Part shown: positions 5,848 through 6,251 of the stretch, one piece after another
Layout: the number at the start of each line of letters is the position of its first letter
Numbering within the stretch: the stretch's first letter is position 1
NCBI RefSeq assembly: GCF_031082345.1
Contig: NZ_JAVHLH010000171.1
Span: forward strand, 1-6,251
DNA from: Brevundimonas sp.
Lineage (GTDB): Bacteria > Pseudomonadota > Alphaproteobacteria > Caulobacterales > Caulobacteraceae
Length of the DNA stretch: 6,251 bases
Direction of reading: 5' to 3'
Translations under genes and position numbers: made by a program
Notes under the pieces: model-generated
Database searches by the model: none
What the model saw: the letters and a program-made list of their open reading frames with translations, nothing else
Told to the model about the DNA's origin: nothing

Positions 5848-6168
5848 GGGCTGTGGTCGAGCGATGAAGCCCGGGCGGAGGAAAGTCCGGGGGTCCTCGT
5901 CGGACGTTGATGGATGGCGTCCGCTTGCTCGCCGCGCGCCTTTGGATGGAACCGCTACTGTCGATACTGTCAGCACGTTCCGCCTTCCGGCCCTCCTGGC
6001 GACAGGGGTCCGGGACGCCGGTGAGGCCCGATAAGGGCCGCCAGCCGGCGGGGCGAGTGGATAACGGCCACGCGGGGCAGCCTGTCTCGTCGAAACGGTA
6101 AACTCTATTCGCATCCGGGCGAGGCCCGGCTGTCCCGCGCCCTCCCCACACCGCTTGGACACAAGCGG
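5848..6168 (+). ncRNA. Candidate structured RNA with RNase P-like core motifs
   Basis: GGAGGAAAGTCCGG (5877-5890) matches the conserved region I core of bacterial class A RNase P RNA, and CGGTAAACTC (6096-6105) matches the loop that in RNase P contacts the tRNA end; they occur in the right order and about 215 bases apart. Clear helices fill the stretch: GGGCT/AGCCC (5848-5872), CGGACG/CGTCCG (5901-5923), GGAAC/GTTCC (5948-5981), CGCCGG/CCGGCG enclosing GGCCC/GGGCC with loop GATAA (6016-6050), GTGG/CCAC (6057-6071), CCGGGC/GCCCGG (6115-6129), and a 7-base-pair end hairpin with loop GACA (6151-6168). It lacks the AGGGTGAAA and GGTAAGAGC segments and the ACAGAA-type conserved region V, so a working RNase P RNA is doubtful. 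A HEARO (IscB-associated omega RNA) copy of ~300 bases is a possible alternative; ATGA lies at 5864-5867. No IscB gene is present. Ends are estimates. Confidence 0.5.
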
Positions 6169-6180
6169 CGCCGACCCATG

Positions 6181-6251
6181 CCTTCTCCCCTTGGGGGAGA
6201 AGGTGCCCCGGAGGGGCGGATGAGGGGAAAGCCGGCTCCGGACCGGCTGAC
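6181..6251 (+). repeat. Palindromic repeat, copy C (cut by window end)
   Basis: The core (6181-6227) is nearly identical to copy A over 47 bases, differing at one position (G for A after stem 1), in the same orientation. Both hairpins are perfect. Weaker similarity to copy A continues to the window end. It starts 12 bases after the last hairpin of the RNA candidate. Confidence 0.9.

Larger units (their letters stand above)
5458..6251. other. Gene-free region: palindromic repeats and a structured RNA candidate
   Basis: Roughly 790 bases without a credible protein gene. Open frames here read through palindromes and give Arg/Pro/Gly-rich low-complexity translations. In order the region holds the ribosome site of the lipoprotein, repeat A, inverted repeat B, an AT-richer stretch (about 5666-5732) with no recognised motif, a 12-base inverted repeat pair, the structured RNA candidate and repeat C. 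Confidence 0.75.

Noticed and set aside
5623..6162. Minus-strand frames over the repeats and RNA candidate
   Set aside because: They read through palindromes and hairpins, have no domain-like composition and no ribosome site; RNA structure explains the stretch better.
5848..6168. Calling this a normal rnpB gene
   Set aside because: Only conserved region I and one loop match; the segments AGGGTGAAA, GGTAAGAGC and ACAGAA expected in class A RNase P are absent.
1..6251. CRISPR array, tRNA, rRNA, transposase or phage genes
   Set aside because: No regularly spaced repeats, no tRNA T-loop signature in a cloverleaf context, and no open frame with transposase, integrase or phage motifs were seen.

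Overview
The window looks like chromosome of a high-GC alphaproteobacterium of the Caulobacterales (Caulobacter or Brevundimonas type). The evidence is very strong G/C preference at third codon positions, a TipF-like polar flagellar regulator, a CheY-like receiver with the C-terminal GPDRRR tail common in alphaproteobacteria, GANTC (CcrM) sites in a divergent promoter region, a candidate CtrA half-site, and dispersed palindromic repeats of a kind common in these genomes. The genus is an inference; there is no rRNA or other marker gene.

Layout. 2-772 (+) is the 3' part of an M23 (LytM-type) cell-wall peptidase. 889-1431 (+) is a small single-receiver response regulator. Convergent with it, two minus-strand genes form a tight pair: a DHRS4-like short-chain dehydrogenase (2350-3120) followed by an LpxL/HtrB-type lipid A acyltransferase (1434-2336). 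A 108-base divergent promoter region separates this pair from the tipF-like gene (3229-4497, +), a membrane-anchored coiled-coil protein with a degenerate EAL domain. After it come a small two-helix membrane protein with a CxxC/CxxC zinc ribbon (4530-4835, +) and, convergent with that, two small envelope genes on the minus strand: a glycine-zipper lipoprotein (5113-5457) and a single-helix membrane protein (4854-5087).

The last ~790 bases hold no convincing protein gene. They contain three copies of a ~47-base double-hairpin palindromic repeat, one inverted, with compensatory base changes between copies. They also hold an unrelated 12-base inverted repeat and a ~320-base stretch that reads as a strongly structured RNA (about 5848-6168, +). 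This stretch has a 14-base match to the RNase P conserved region I core and, ~200 bases on, a 10-base match to the P15-side loop, but lacks the other universal RNase P elements. It is the most interesting object in the window: either a very divergent or decayed RNase P-like RNA, or a different structured RNA such as a stand-alone HEARO/IscB-type omega RNA.

Functionally the genes are ordinary envelope and cell-cycle housekeeping: peptidoglycan hydrolysis, outer-membrane lipid A acylation, a lipoprotein, and polar flagellum placement by a c-di-GMP sensor. No defence, phage or metabolic island is visible.
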